From Nocardia australiensis (GTDB lineage Bacteria; Actinomycetota; Actinomycetes; Mycobacteriales; Mycobacteriaceae): a stretch of 64,000 bases of DNA. Positions 8,755 through 17,498 of this stretch are shown one piece after another. How positions within the stretch are numbered: position 1 is the stretch's first letter; each line of letters starts with the position of its first letter. The notes under the pieces are model-generated. The model was not told where the DNA came from and did no database searches. It saw only the letters and a list, made by a program, of their open reading frames with translations. Both the position numbers and the translations under genes were made by a program. The DNA lies in contig NZ_JAJFZM010000002.1 in assembly GCF_020733705.1 (NCBI RefSeq), forward strand, positions 558,001-622,000, in the 5' to 3' direction.

Positions 8755-9450
8755 TTACGCCAAGTGCGCTGACAGCAGCCAGGCCGGTATCGACTTGCGG
8801 CCCTTGCTCACGTCCCGAATATCGGTGCCGACGAAGTCTTCGAAGCCCAGAAAATCCTCGGGGAGGTTGGCGTGGATGCGGGCTGGCCGGATCTCGTCGA
8901 TTGCCCAATAGTTGCCCACCACGTTGCGCAACTCTTCGGCAGTGACGGGGTTGATCGGACCCACGGGCACGGTCGTCCTGTCGAACACCAGCACGAAGTA
9001 GGACGCGCCGGGTGCCGCGGCGCGCACGATCGACTCCTGGTAGCCCTGGCGTAGTTCGACCGGCATCGAGTGGAACAGGGTGCTGTCGACGATGGTGCCG
9101 AAACGGCCGTCGTAGCCGGTGAACATGCTGATATCGGCGACCTCGAAGCTGGCGTTGATCAGGCCGCGCTTGGCGGCTTCGTCACGAGCGAGCTGGATAG
9201 CGGTGGTCGATTGATCCAGGCCAACGGTAGTGAAGCCCCGCTCCGCGAGGTAGAGCGACACCGCAGCCTCACCACAGCCGGCGTCGAGAATGTCACCGTG
9301 GAACGCGCCCGCATCGATGAGCGCGGCGATCTCGGGCTGCGGTTCGCCGATACTCCACGGCGGCCGGTTACCCAGCCCCATCTCGACGGCCTCGCCGCGA
9401 TAGGCGGATTCGAACACCCCGTCAGAAGAAGGAGTTGTCATAGTTGACAT
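8755..9450 (-). CDS. class I SAM-dependent methyltransferase
   Basis: The protein has 231 residues. Motif I is GDILDAGCGEAAVSLYLAER at about residues 52-71, followed by an acidic motif II position in TTVGLDQS and motif III-like IVDSTLFHSMPVELR. The order is that of a Rossmann-fold SAM methyltransferase acting on a small molecule. The acceptor cannot be identified. It stands alone on the minus strand, upstream of the 7902-8621 gene with a 133-base gap. Confidence 0.85.
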   Translation of the reverse strand: MSTMTTPSSDGVFESAYRGEAVEMGLGNRPPWSIGEPQPEIAALIDAGAFHGDILDAGCGEAAVSLYLAERGFTTVGLDQSTTAIQLARDEAAKRGLINASFEVADISMFTGYDGRFGTIVDSTLFHSMPVELRQGYQESIVRAAAPGASYFVLVFDRTTVPVGPINPVTAEELRNVVGNYWAIDEIRPARIHANLPEDFLGFEDFVGTDIRDVSKGRKSIPAWLLSAHLA

Positions 9451-9781
9451 GCTAGGCCTCGAGGATCAGTCGCTGGGCGATTTCCGCACCAGGTTGCCCA
9501 ACTGTTGCGCACCTCGGTGACAGCGCTGCGAGACGCGTGCGCTGCCCACCGGTCGGTCAGGGGTGCTCGAGGATCGAAACCCGCCGTGCCCGCCCACCAC
9601 GACGGCGGGTCACCGCCTCCAACCCCAGTGGTCTCGAGCACCTCGACCGCGACGTTGTTCGCCACACGTCGAGTGTCGCCGACATCAGTCGGTCCTTCCT
9701 GCCGAACCGTCAGGTTCGGCCAGTTCAGACCGAGATCAGATCCGCCGTTGTTCCGACACTACCGAGGCCTACGGGCAGTGA
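9451..9781. other. intergenic, no supported gene
   Basis: The stretch separates the methyltransferase start from the end of the alkylsulfatase gene. Short open frames on both strands have no Shine-Dalgarno sequence or recognised motif. Confidence 0.4.
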
Positions 9782-11848
9782 TTACGGCGTCACGATCGCG
9801 AATCCGGGATCCGGCTTGCCGAACACACCCTTCAACTGGGCCAGCACCGTCAAATTGCCGTCGACCTTGATATCGCCCTTGGCGATGGCGTCCTGCATAT
9901 TGCCGCCGCCGATCATGTTCTGGATGAACCCGCCACGGGTGAGGGTGATAGTGGCGTCAGGGGAGGGCAGGCCGTCGTTAGGCCAGCGGTCGTAGTGGAT
10001 CAGTACGCCGTTGCGTAGTTCGGCACGGTGCACCTGATCGTTCTCGTCGCTGAACTTCCAGTCGGTCACCACATGCATGTCCCAGGCCTTGGGCCCGTCG
10101 ACGAACAGCGAGATGGCGTCGAAGGCTTGGTCCATGGTGAGCGCGGCCAGCAGGCCCTTGGAGTTGGCGGCGGTGGGCGTGCCGAAGGAGCCGTTGCGCA
10201 GTTCGTGCGCGCCCGACAGGTAGAAGTTGCGCCAGGTGGCGTTCTCCGAGCCGTAGCCGAGCTGCTCGAAGACAGCGGCCTCCAGATCTTTCGCCTTCTT
10301 GTTGTCCGGGTCGGCGAAGACGGCGTAGTTGGTCAGGGTGGCGGCCCAGCGATAATCGGCTGCGTCGTAAGCCTTCTGGGCCTTCTTCAGTACTTCGTTC
10401 ACCCCACCCATGGCGTCCACGTGCCGCGCGGCCGACTCCGTCGGCGGGTGCTCCCACAAGTGTGCGGGGTTGCCGTCGAACCAGCCCATGTAGCGCTGAT
10501 AGATGGCCTTCACGTTGTGGCTGACCGAACCGTAGTAACCGTGTGTGTTCCAGGACTTTTCGAGGTTCGGCGGCATCCGGAAGGTTTCGGCGATCTCGCT
10601 GCCGACGAAGCCCAGGTTGAGCCCGCGCAGCGTTTGATCGTTCAGGTACCCGTACAAATCCCGTTGCAAGGAAAGGAATTCGACGATCTTGTCGGTGCCC
10701 CAGATCGGCCAGTGATGCGAGGAGAACACGACATCGGACCGGCGCGCGTACAGATTGATGGATTCGGTGAGGTACTTGGACCACACGTGCGGATCGCGCA
10801 CCAGCGCGCCGCGCAGGGTGAGCAGATTGTGCAGGGTGTGTGTGGCGTTCTCCGCCATACACAAGATGCGGCGGTCCGGGAAGTAGAAGTTCATCTCCGA
10901 CGGCGCCTCGGTGCCCGGCGTCATCTGGAACACCATCCGAACGCCGTCGATCACCTCTTCCTGCCCGGTCGTGGTGATGGTGACGGTGGGCTCCAGCAGC
11001 GTCACGGTGCCGACCGAGGTGGTCTGGCCCAGGCCCGCGCCGATCTGCCCTTTCGGGCCGCGCGGCAGGGCCGCGCCGTACATGTACGCGGCGCGGCGCG
11101 CCATTGCGGTGCCAGCGTAGATGTTCTCCGAGACCGCGTGCTCGAGGAAACCGGAGGGCGCCACCACAGGACAGCGGCCCGCGGTCACATCCTCGCGGGT
11201 GGTCACGCCCAGCGAACCGCCGAAGTGATCGACATGCGCGTGAGAGAAAATGAGTCCGGTGACGGGACGATTCCCGCGGTGCTCGCGATACAGCGCCAGC
11301 CCGGCCGCGGCGGTCTCGTTGGAGATGAGCGGGTCGATGACGATGACGCCGGTATCGCCCTCGATGAGGGTCATGTTCGACAGGTCGAGGCCGCGGATCT
11401 GGTAGTAGCCGGGCGCGACCTCGTACAGGCCCTGCTTGACGGTCAGCTGCGACTGCCGCCACAGGCTGGGATTGGCTGAGGACGGACAGGTGCCCTGCAG
11501 GAAACTGTAGGAGTCGTTGTCCCACACCACCTTTCCCTTGTCGTCTGTCACGACACCCGGCTGCAGCGCCGCGACGAAGCCGCGATCGGCATCGGCGAAG
11601 TCGCTGGTGTCGGAGAACGGGAGGGTATCGGCCAGCTTCTTGTTCGCCTGGGCGATCGCATCAGTGGGATCGGTCTGGGTACCGGAGGGTCTCACCTCGT
11701 CCGAGGAGCCGCACGCGCTCAACGCGCCGCTGACGCCGACCGCGGCCAATGCCGCCGCGCCGACACCGAGCATGCCGCGACGCGTTACCGGTGACCTGCC
11801 AGAACCTGCCTTCTCTGACTCGTTCACACCGTCCTTGTCGTCGACCAC
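9782..11848 (-). CDS. exported alkylsulfatase (SdsA/BDS1 type, metallo-beta-lactamase fold)
   Basis: The enzyme would hydrolyse alkyl sulfate esters to alcohol and sulfate outside the membrane. It has about 688 residues. It opens with a Tat-like signal (TRRGMLG plus a hydrophobic run) ending in a lipobox LSACG, so it is probably a Tat-exported lipoprotein. The zinc site is FSHAHVDHFGG, with further family stretches such as NLLTLRGALVRDPHVW. The C-terminal part (about the last 110 residues, DATITLTRGGF) is the SCP2-like domain typical of this family. The GTG at 11848 has AGGAG at good spacing; the upstream extension lacks one. It is divergent from a TetR gene with a perfect palindrome between them. 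Confidence 0.9.
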   Translation of the reverse strand: MVDDKDGVNESEKAGSGRSPVTRRGMLGVGAAALAAVGVSGALSACGSSDEVRPSGTQTDPTDAIAQANKKLADTLPFSDTSDFADADRGFVAALQPGVVTDDKGKVVWDNDSYSFLQGTCPSSANPSLWRQSQLTVKQGLYEVAPGYYQIRGLDLSNMTLIEGDTGVIVIDPLISNETAAAGLALYREHRGNRPVTGLIFSHAHVDHFGGSLGVTTREDVTAGRCPVVAPSGFLEHAVSENIYAGTAMARRAAYMYGAALPRGPKGQIGAGLGQTTSVGTVTLLEPTVTITTTGQEEVIDGVRMVFQMTPGTEAPSEMNFYFPDRRILCMAENATHTLHNLLTLRGALVRDPHVWSKYLTESINLYARRSDVVFSSHHWPIWGTDKIVEFLSLQRDLYGYLNDQTLRGLNLGFVGSEIAETFRMPPNLEKSWNTHGYYGSVSHNVKAIYQRYMGWFDGNPAHLWEHPPTESAARHVDAMGGVNEVLKKAQKAYDAADYRWAATLTNYAVFADPDNKKAKDLEAAVFEQLGYGSENATWRNFYLSGAHELRNGSFGTPTAANSKGLLAALTMDQAFDAISLFVDGPKAWDMHVVTDWKFSDENDQVHRAELRNGVLIHYDRWPNDGLPSPDATITLTRGGFIQNMIGGGNMQDAIAKGDIKVDGNLTVLAQLKGVFGKPDPGFAIVTP

Positions 11849-12037
11849 TTCGATCTCCTGTTCTCGATCGATCGAGCACCGAACCCAGCCGAGCAACTGT
11901 TAGCTGATAGTTCTCTGATTTCTCGATAACGATTCGTTCACATCCGCCAATCGGCCGATTTATCTGCTTACACACGGTCTGATGGAGAGAGGCGATTGAA
12001 TCGCCCATCGGTCACCATGAGAGCCATCATAAATCAT

Positions 12038-12056
12038 ATTGCAGTGCAACTGCAAT
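12038..12056. promoter_or_regulatory. 19-base palindrome, candidate TetR operator
   Basis: ATTGCAGTGCAACTGCAAT has perfect 8-base arms around GCA. It lies between the divergent alkylsulfatase and TetR genes, 73 bases before the TetR start. Size and position fit a TetR operator. Confidence 0.75.
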
Positions 12057-12128
12057 AGCAGGGTGGGCGACGCACGTCCGTCTAGCATGAGTTGGACTAT
12101 TCGTCGCGGGCTGTGATCGGATGCAGAG

Positions 12129-12752
12129 ATGACCGACGGGACCAGTCAGGCCACTCCGGGTGTGCGCCGCCGCCGGCGCAATCCCGAGCAGACCCGCGCG
12201 GCGATCGTCGAGGCACTGCTGGCGGCCCTCAGGGAGGGCACGTTTACTCCCACCTCTAAGGCTATCGCCGAGCGGGCAGGAGTGTCCGAGCGCAGCATCT
12301 TCGTTCATTTTCCCGAGCGCAACAGCCTGCGTATCGCCGCCGTGCAGGCACAGTCGGAGTATGTCGAGACGCTGATAGCTACACCGGATCCCGCGCTGCC
12401 GCTGAGCAAACGGATCGACGCCGTCGTGAAGCAGAGCGAGGCGATCTTCGCCGCACAACGCAATCCTCGCCTGCTCGGACTGCTCGAATCACAGTCGATC
12501 CCCGAGATCGACACGCGAATGCGGTTGACCGACAACCGAATTCGGAATGCGCTGATCAAAACCTTCGGTACCGAGCTCAGGCGCGACGGCGAGCTGGACC
12601 GGGAACTCCTCGACCTCGTGGAAGCAATCGTGGGCTGGGCTTACCGGCATCAGCTGGTCGACCGGCGAGGACTGTCGCGGCGCGCGGCCTCGCATGCCAT
12701 CGTCCGTTCGCTGCGAAACCTATTGGACAGCAGCGCACCCGGAAGTCCGTAG
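12129..12752 (+). CDS. TetR-family regulator of the alkylsulfatase gene (inferred)
   Basis: A 207-residue TetR protein with its helix-turn-helix at about residues 43-66 (SKAIAERAGVSERSIFVHFP), preceded by a basic RRRRRN segment. The C-terminal half is the helical dimer and ligand domain. It is transcribed away from the alkylsulfatase gene, with a perfect 19-base palindrome in the shared promoter region. An alkyl sulfate or long-chain alcohol would be a logical inducer. That is inference only. Confidence 0.88.
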   Translation: MTDGTSQATPGVRRRRRNPEQTRAAIVEALLAALREGTFTPTSKAIAERAGVSERSIFVHFPERNSLRIAAVQAQSEYVETLIATPDPALPLSKRIDAVVKQSEAIFAAQRNPRLLGLLESQSIPEIDTRMRLTDNRIRNALIKTFGTELRRDGELDRELLDLVEAIVGWAYRHQLVDRRGLSRRAASHAIVRSLRNLLDSSAPGSP

Positions 12753-13030
12753 CAGAAACGGATGACATGCCGCACTACCTCGCCCTGTCGGTCTAGCGTG
12801 ACCGCTCTGTTCGTCCGCTTCACTCGCCCACCAGGAGCCACCGGTCAGGCGCACCACGAACTCGATGTCCACCCGCAGGTGCGCGAAGTAGCTCAGTACA
12901 ACGGACAGGGGCCCGGAGGAGTTCTGATCACAGTCGGGCTCCACCGCAGGTTCGGTCCGGTGACCAAATCCTCGATTACACAATGCATTTGCGATCTCCA
13001 GTGCCATCTGGACCCACATCCGACCGGCCG

Positions 13031-13630
13031 CTAAGACTGTTCCAGCACGTCAAATGGGATGGTCGCCTCGACCGGCTCGTCGAGCAGCAGCACACGTCGA
13101 TGGACCGTGTGTACTCGGTACCGTCGACCGGACCAGTCGAGGCGGTATTCCTCGATCTCCTCGATGCGTTCTTCCTTCTGATCCAGCCGGACGATCAGGT
13201 ACCGAGGAATGCCCGCGGTTGCGAATTGAATTCGCTTGTCGGTGATATCGACATCAATGGTTGATTCGGAGGTGACTTCGACCACCAGCAGAATGTGCTC
13301 ACTTACCGTGTTGACGTCATAAGGTTCGCAGTCCCGGATCCAGATGTCGGGGTAGCGGATGTTCAATCGACGATCAGCTGATGCGGATTCCGCATCAGGA
13401 AATCGTGCGGCTACGTCGGAATCCACCACCATGCATGGCCCCCCGTCGCGCCGGGCCGCCTCGAGCATCCCAGCCAGCCGCCGGACCACACGGCTGTGCA
13501 CCGGGCTCTGGGCCATCAGTCGGACCACGCGCCCGTCCACGATCTCGATGTCACCGAGCTCGGCAGTCGCCCCTTCGGCGAACCCCTCGGCCGTTACACG
13601 CAGTACTTGTTGCTCATCGGGAGCGCTCAT
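13031..13630 (-). CDS. Uma2-family PD-(D/E)XK nuclease-fold protein
   Basis: About 200 residues from MSAPDEQQ. The restriction-endonuclease-like core is visible: RYPDIWIRDCEP with the metal-binding Asp, LLVVEVTSES with the Glu, then DKRIQFATAGIPRYLIVRLD with the Lys. This is the Uma2 (DUF820) family, widely scattered in actinobacteria and cyanobacteria and without a settled role. In-frame ATGs at 13642, 13639 and 13630 are possible and none has a strong ribosome binding site. It has no toxin/antitoxin partner beside it. Confidence 0.8.
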   Translation of the reverse strand: MSAPDEQQVLRVTAEGFAEGATAELGDIEIVDGRVVRLMAQSPVHSRVVRRLAGMLEAARRDGGPCMVVDSDVAARFPDAESASADRRLNIRYPDIWIRDCEPYDVNTVSEHILLVVEVTSESTIDVDITDKRIQFATAGIPRYLIVRLDQKEERIEEIEEYRLDWSGRRYRVHTVHRRVLLLDEPVEATIPFDVLEQS

Positions 13631-13925
13631 ACCCGACATCATTGCAGCCCGAACCGGGCCGGACCACCGCGATGCGCCGGTAGTCGCTTGTCGCGATGCG
13701 CGCGACCAAGCCGACTGCCGGCTACCCGCAGCCACTCTGCGGGATCTGCATGTTGGTGCAGCCCCCGCTGTCGTTGCGTCGGATGTTCAGGCCGATTTCG
13801 ACGGGCAGGTGTTGCCTGCTGCCACAGCTTGCGCACGACGCGCACCATGCGCACTGCCGCGAATCCGATGACCCCCGCGAGTCCGGTCTTGGATGCTGCC
13901 GCGCCGTCGTGGTGTCCGACGATGC
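13631..13925. other. intergenic, nothing recognised
   Basis: The stretch runs between the Uma2 start and the terminator of the phosphatase gene. Some minus-strand frames look slightly coding-like (for example GVIGFAAVRMVRVV) but are broken in several places. Confidence 0.3.
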
Positions 13926-13964
13926 GGTTCTGGCCACTCCGCTGAGTGCGGAGCGGCCAGAACC
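13926..13964 (-). terminator. hairpin terminator of the phosphatase gene
   Basis: GGTTCTGGCCACTCCGC pairs with the segment at 13948-13964 over 17 positions with one mismatch and a five-base loop. It starts 16 bases past the stop of the minus-strand phosphatase gene. No U-tract follows, as is usual in high-GC actinobacteria. Confidence 0.7.
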
Positions 13965-13979
13965 TACCGGGGGGTTCGG

Positions 13980-14882
13980 CTAGCCGACGAGGTTCTTGCG
14001 CAACTTCAGGATCGTTCCACCGTCCAGGCCGAGCCCATTGGTCAGGAACTTTCCGAAGTCGCCGTAGTCCTGCTCCATCTGCTGAATCGCGTTGTCCAGG
14101 TATGCATCTCGGACCTCTTGCAATGGAATGAGCAGATCCGGGTTTTCCATCAGGCCGGCCTGCTTCACCTGCTCGCGCAGCTTCGCATCCGCGGCGGCGC
14201 GGTACTGGTTCGACAGCAGATAATCTTGCCGCGCAGTGGATTCCGGCACGCCGACCGCGCGCAGCAGCACGTAGGTGAGCCAACCGGTGCGATCCTTACC
14301 CGCGGTGCAGTGGTAGAGCGTCGCCTTATCGGTGGCGGCGAGATCGCGGATCGTCTGGCCGAACGCGGTGCGGGATCCCGCGCTGAGGAAGCTGCCGTAA
14401 ACGCGCTCCATGAGTTCTTCGGCCTTGCCGTTACCGAGCAACTCCTCCTGCTGCTGGGGATCCCCCGACTGAATCGCCGCCATCATCTGCTGGAACAGCC
14501 CGGTGTCGTCGATCGGCCGGACAACCGGCGCAACGCCATTGGGCAGTTTGTCCTGACCTGCGAACTGCACCTCGGCTGGCGTCCGCAGATCGATCGCCGT
14601 ACGCAAGTTCAGGCCCGCCAGCTTCTGCATATCGGCGTCGGTCAGCTTCTCCAGCGAATCGGCCCGAATCGCCTTGCCGGACTTGACCGTTTCCCCGTCG
14701 TAGGTGCGGTACCCGCCGATATCGCGGACATTCACCGCGCCCTGCAACTCGATCCGGGCGCCAACTGCCGCGGTGTTCGGTTCGGCAACGGCGGTGAGTG
14801 GTGTGGTTACCGCCGTCAGCGCGACGGTCGCGAAGGCGGCGCCGATCAGCGAAATAATCGAATTCTTCATGCGGGCCGACAT
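13980..14882 (-). CDS. secreted tyrosine/serine-type protein phosphatase (PTP superfamily)
   Basis: A 300-residue protein. A Sec-type signal peptide (KNSIISLIGAAFATVALTAV, cleavage near AVAEP) points to export. The mature part begins VNVRDIGGYRTYDG, the usual opening of MptpB/LipA-like dual-specificity phosphatases. It contains the P-loop HCTAGKDRTGW with the nucleophilic Cys and CX5R arginine. Secreted phosphatases of this type act on phosphotyrosine or phosphoinositides. A start four codons later (ATG 14870) is equally possible. The gene stands alone and ends in a clear hairpin. Confidence 0.85.
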   Translation of the reverse strand: MSARMKNSIISLIGAAFATVALTAVTTPLTAVAEPNTAAVGARIELQGAVNVRDIGGYRTYDGETVKSGKAIRADSLEKLTDADMQKLAGLNLRTAIDLRTPAEVQFAGQDKLPNGVAPVVRPIDDTGLFQQMMAAIQSGDPQQQEELLGNGKAEELMERVYGSFLSAGSRTAFGQTIRDLAATDKATLYHCTAGKDRTGWLTYVLLRAVGVPESTARQDYLLSNQYRAAADAKLREQVKQAGLMENPDLLIPLQEVRDAYLDNAIQQMEQDYGDFGKFLTNGLGLDGGTILKLRKNLVG

Positions 14883-15022
14883 TAGAACCCGTTCCAATCC
14901 GCTGCCCGACCTTTCCCCGCATTCGCCGCAACCGACCCGCTCAACGGAATTCCTATCCCACTCAACGGGATTCACACTATCTTGGACATTGCTCGCGCAC
15001 ACCTGCCCAGTCGCCACCGGCG

Positions 15023-15223
15023 ATCAGCGACGACGCCCGCAACAAAATCAGCGAGCAGAACCGCCGATGGCGACCGCATCGCAAGATTGGGCTCGACTTC
15101 GCCGAACTCGCGCACCGAATCAATCCGATCGCGCGCGGCTGGATGCGGTACTACGGGGCGTGCGGCGAGGACAGCTTGGCCGAGTGGTGTGAGAAGGTGC
15201 CCGTTTCCGGGCAGGGGAGTTGA
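15023..15223 (+). pseudogene. group II intron maturase, C-terminal fragment
   Basis: The 66-codon frame contains DFAELAHRINPIARGWMRYY, the maturase (domain X) hallmark of group II intron reverse transcriptases, preceded by NRRWRPHRKIG. There is no reverse transcriptase core upstream and the end differs from the usual basic tail. It is a leftover of a once-present intron. I did not find an intron domain V hairpin next to it. Confidence 0.7.
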
Positions 15224-15278
15224 TCAAGCTGGAATTGACCGGAGCACGTCGAGCCGGCCAGCACCCGCCCGGCAGCGG

Positions 15279-15959
15279 TCACGCCCCCGCGTTGGGCGCA
15301 GGCATCGCTGCGGTCGACGCATCTTCGCTGGGCCGGTATGCCCGTAGGAACGCACGTACCCCCTCGACGATGAGTGGTCGGCCGCGGGCGTCCTGTGCGG
15401 CGTTCGGTGAACCGAGCCTGTTGATGGCGACCCCGAAGGTCAGCGCGATGAAGTGGTCGGCCGCGAGTCGCGCGTCGGGGATGTCGAGCAGCCCAGCCTC
15501 GGCGAGGGCGGTGAACCGCTCGCCGAGGACTTCCTCGGGTACTTGGGCGGTTATGGCGTCGTCGTACTGGTGGGGCAGGTGGGCGGATTCGGTCCGGACC
15601 AGTCGGAGCCGTGCGGCGTACTCCGCCGAGTCGAGCATGTCGGTCGCGATCCGCATCGAGAAGGTGACCAGGGCGTCCTCCAGCTCGGCGGCTTCGGTGA
15701 GGTTGATGAGGGTGTCGTCGAGGGTGCGTCGGACCGTGATGAGTAGCGAGTGGGAAGTGGCTTCGACGACGGCTTGCAGCAGCGTCTGCTTGTCGCCGAA
15801 GTAGTCGTAGAGCGTCCGCTTCGACACCCCGGCGCGTTCGGCGATCGCGTCAACGCTCGCCTGGTCGAATCCGTCGGTGAGGAACAGCTCCCGGGCTGCC
15901 GAGAGGATGGCGGCTCGCTTCTGGGCGGAACCCTCACGCAGCGTCTTCGTGTTCGGCAT
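15279..15959 (-). CDS. TetR-family regulator of the efflux/monooxygenase pair
   Basis: A 226-residue TetR protein. Its helix-turn-helix is at about residues 36-58 (SVDAIAERAGVSKRTLYDYF), followed by a large helical C-terminal domain ending in a low-complexity tail. It is divergent from an MFS transporter gene 144 bases away. The gap holds two palindromes sharing CTACAC/GTGTAG arms, 22 bases apart, a strong sign of autoregulation and control of the pump operon. Confidence 0.9.
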   Translation of the reverse strand: MPNTKTLREGSAQKRAAILSAARELFLTDGFDQASVDAIAERAGVSKRTLYDYFGDKQTLLQAVVEATSHSLLITVRRTLDDTLINLTEAAELEDALVTFSMRIATDMLDSAEYAARLRLVRTESAHLPHQYDDAITAQVPEEVLGERFTALAEAGLLDIPDARLAADHFIALTFGVAINRLGSPNAAQDARGRPLIVEGVRAFLRAYRPSEDASTAAMPAPNAGA

Positions 15960-15977
15960 AGTCCGATCCTAGCCGAT

Positions 15978-16016
15978 CTACACTCCCAGTGTAGTCAATC
16001 TACACTCGCGGTGTAG
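15978..16016. promoter_or_regulatory. tandem palindromic operators for the TetR regulator
   Basis: CTACACTCCCAGTGTAG (15978-15994) and CTACACTCGCGGTGTAG (16000-16016) are near-identical palindromes with centres 22 bases apart, about two helical turns. They lie between the TetR and MFS starts. Confidence 0.85.
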
Positions 16017-16103
16017 CTTGATCGTGGGTGGCGACGAAGCCGCCGGATCGCCTCCGAGCGTGGTGCACACCTTTGCTCGCCCATCGACGATGGAAGGACG
16101 TCC

Positions 16104-17498
16104 GTGTCCGAAATCATTGCTCCCCCGGTCCGTATCGGGAGGTCTGCTGTTGCCGCCCTCGGCATGCTCGCCGTCGCGGCCGGCACCTTGGAGTCGGTGG
16201 TGACGCCGGCCCTACCGCTGCTGCAACGCGAGCTGGCGATCACCCCTGCCGAAGGGGCGCTGCTCAGCATCACGTTGCTCATCACCGGCGCAGTCGTCAC
16301 ACCGATCGCCGGCAAACTCGGCGACCGCTACGGCGGCAAGCGGGTCCTGGTCCGGCTGATGGCAGTGGTTTCAGTCGGTGGTCTGTTGTCCGCCCTGGCA
16401 CCGAACATGCCGATGTTGCTGCTCGGCCAGGTACTGCAGGGGGCGATGGTGGGCGCATTGCCCCTCTCGTTCATCCTGGTGCGCCGATACCTTCCGCCGG
16501 GGGAGTCGCAGGTGGCAATCGGGGTGGTCTCCGGATTGTTCATCGGCGGCGGCATGGCGGGCACGCTGCTAGCCGGTCCTGTCGCAGAAGGACTGTCCCG
16601 ACACTGGATGTTCGCGCTACCGACGATCGCGATCATCGCGGCAACGGTGACCGTGAACGGGCTGCTGCCTGCTGATCCGCCGGCCTGGTCGGACGGCAGT
16701 ATCGACTGGCCAGGCGTCGTGTTCTTGAGCGGCACGTTGGTGTCGCTCATGGCCGGGCTCTCCATGGCACCCAATGTCGGGACGCAGCCACTCGCGGTGG
16801 GCGCCGTAGCCGTGGTCACGGCCGCCTTCGCGTCCGGATGGATCGTCGTCGAGCGTCGAGCGGCCGCGCCGATGGTCGATCTGCGCATGCTGGCAACGCC
16901 GGAAGTGTGGAGCTCGTGTGTGATGACATTCGTCATCTGCATCGGTTCCGCGACGTCGATGTATCTCGTCCCACAGTTGTTCGCGGAATCCGGCGACGGG
17001 TACGGGTTCGGGGCCAGCGCCACCGACATCGGACGATTCCTGTTGCCCGGTGCCATCGCCGCCGCGGTGAGCGGACCGGTAGGCGGATTCGCGGCGCGGC
17101 GTTTCGGCGCGCGTGCGGTGGCCATCGCCGGGATCGTCGTCATGGCGGCCACGCTGATCGGCCTGGCGTGTGCGCACACCGCGGTCTGGCACCTGGTCGT
17201 CGCGAAGGCGCTGATCGCACTGGCGAGCGGCACCTCCATCACGGCGTTGCTCACCAGCGTTGTTCCCGCTGTCGATCACAGCGACACCGGTATCGCCACC
17301 AGCCTGGTCCTCGTGACTCGCGTGGTCGGCTCCGCCGTCGGTGTCCAGGTCAGCGGCGCGATCTTGACCGCCGGAACCCACCCCGTGTCGGGCGTCCCGG
17401 CCGAATCGGCTTTCGTCACAGGGTTTGTCGTCGCCGGCGTCGTCGCCGCGCTGTCGCTTCTCGTTGTCACTGCCGTGAGGAAAGGAGCCCGGGCATGA
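16104..17498 (+). CDS. MFS drug-efflux transporter
   Basis: A 464-residue integral membrane protein with the MFS motif A GKLGDRYGGKRVL after the second helix. Repeated hydrophobic segments fit 12-14 membrane spans of the DHA type. The GTG start at 16104 follows GGAAGGAC. The stop overlaps the start of an FAD monooxygenase (ATGA), so the two are translationally coupled. With the divergent TetR this makes a drug-responsive export and inactivation operon. The substrate is unknown. Confidence 0.88.
   Translation: MSEIIAPPVRIGRSAVAALGMLAVAAGTLESVVTPALPLLQRELAITPAEGALLSITLLITGAVVTPIAGKLGDRYGGKRVLVRLMAVVSVGGLLSALAPNMPMLLLGQVLQGAMVGALPLSFILVRRYLPPGESQVAIGVVSGLFIGGGMAGTLLAGPVAEGLSRHWMFALPTIAIIAATVTVNGLLPADPPAWSDGSIDWPGVVFLSGTLVSLMAGLSMAPNVGTQPLAVGAVAVVTAAFASGWIVVERRAAAPMVDLRMLATPEVWSSCVMTFVICIGSATSMYLVPQLFAESGDGYGFGASATDIGRFLLPGAIAAAVSGPVGGFAARRFGARAVAIAGIVVMAATLIGLACAHTAVWHLVVAKALIALASGTSITALLTSVVPAVDHSDTGIATSLVLVTRVVGSAVGVQVSGAILTAGTHPVSGVPAESAFVTGFVVAGVVAALSLLVVTAVRKGARA

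Noticed and set aside
10028..11479. Plus-strand open frame opposite the alkylsulfatase gene
   Set aside because: It is an antisense shadow of a gene with full metallo-beta-lactamase motifs and has no recognisable domain.
12720..13019. Possible small minus-strand gene downstream of the Uma2 gene
   Set aside because: The frame has protein-like stretches but no ribosome binding site or known family, and it overlaps the end of the TetR gene.
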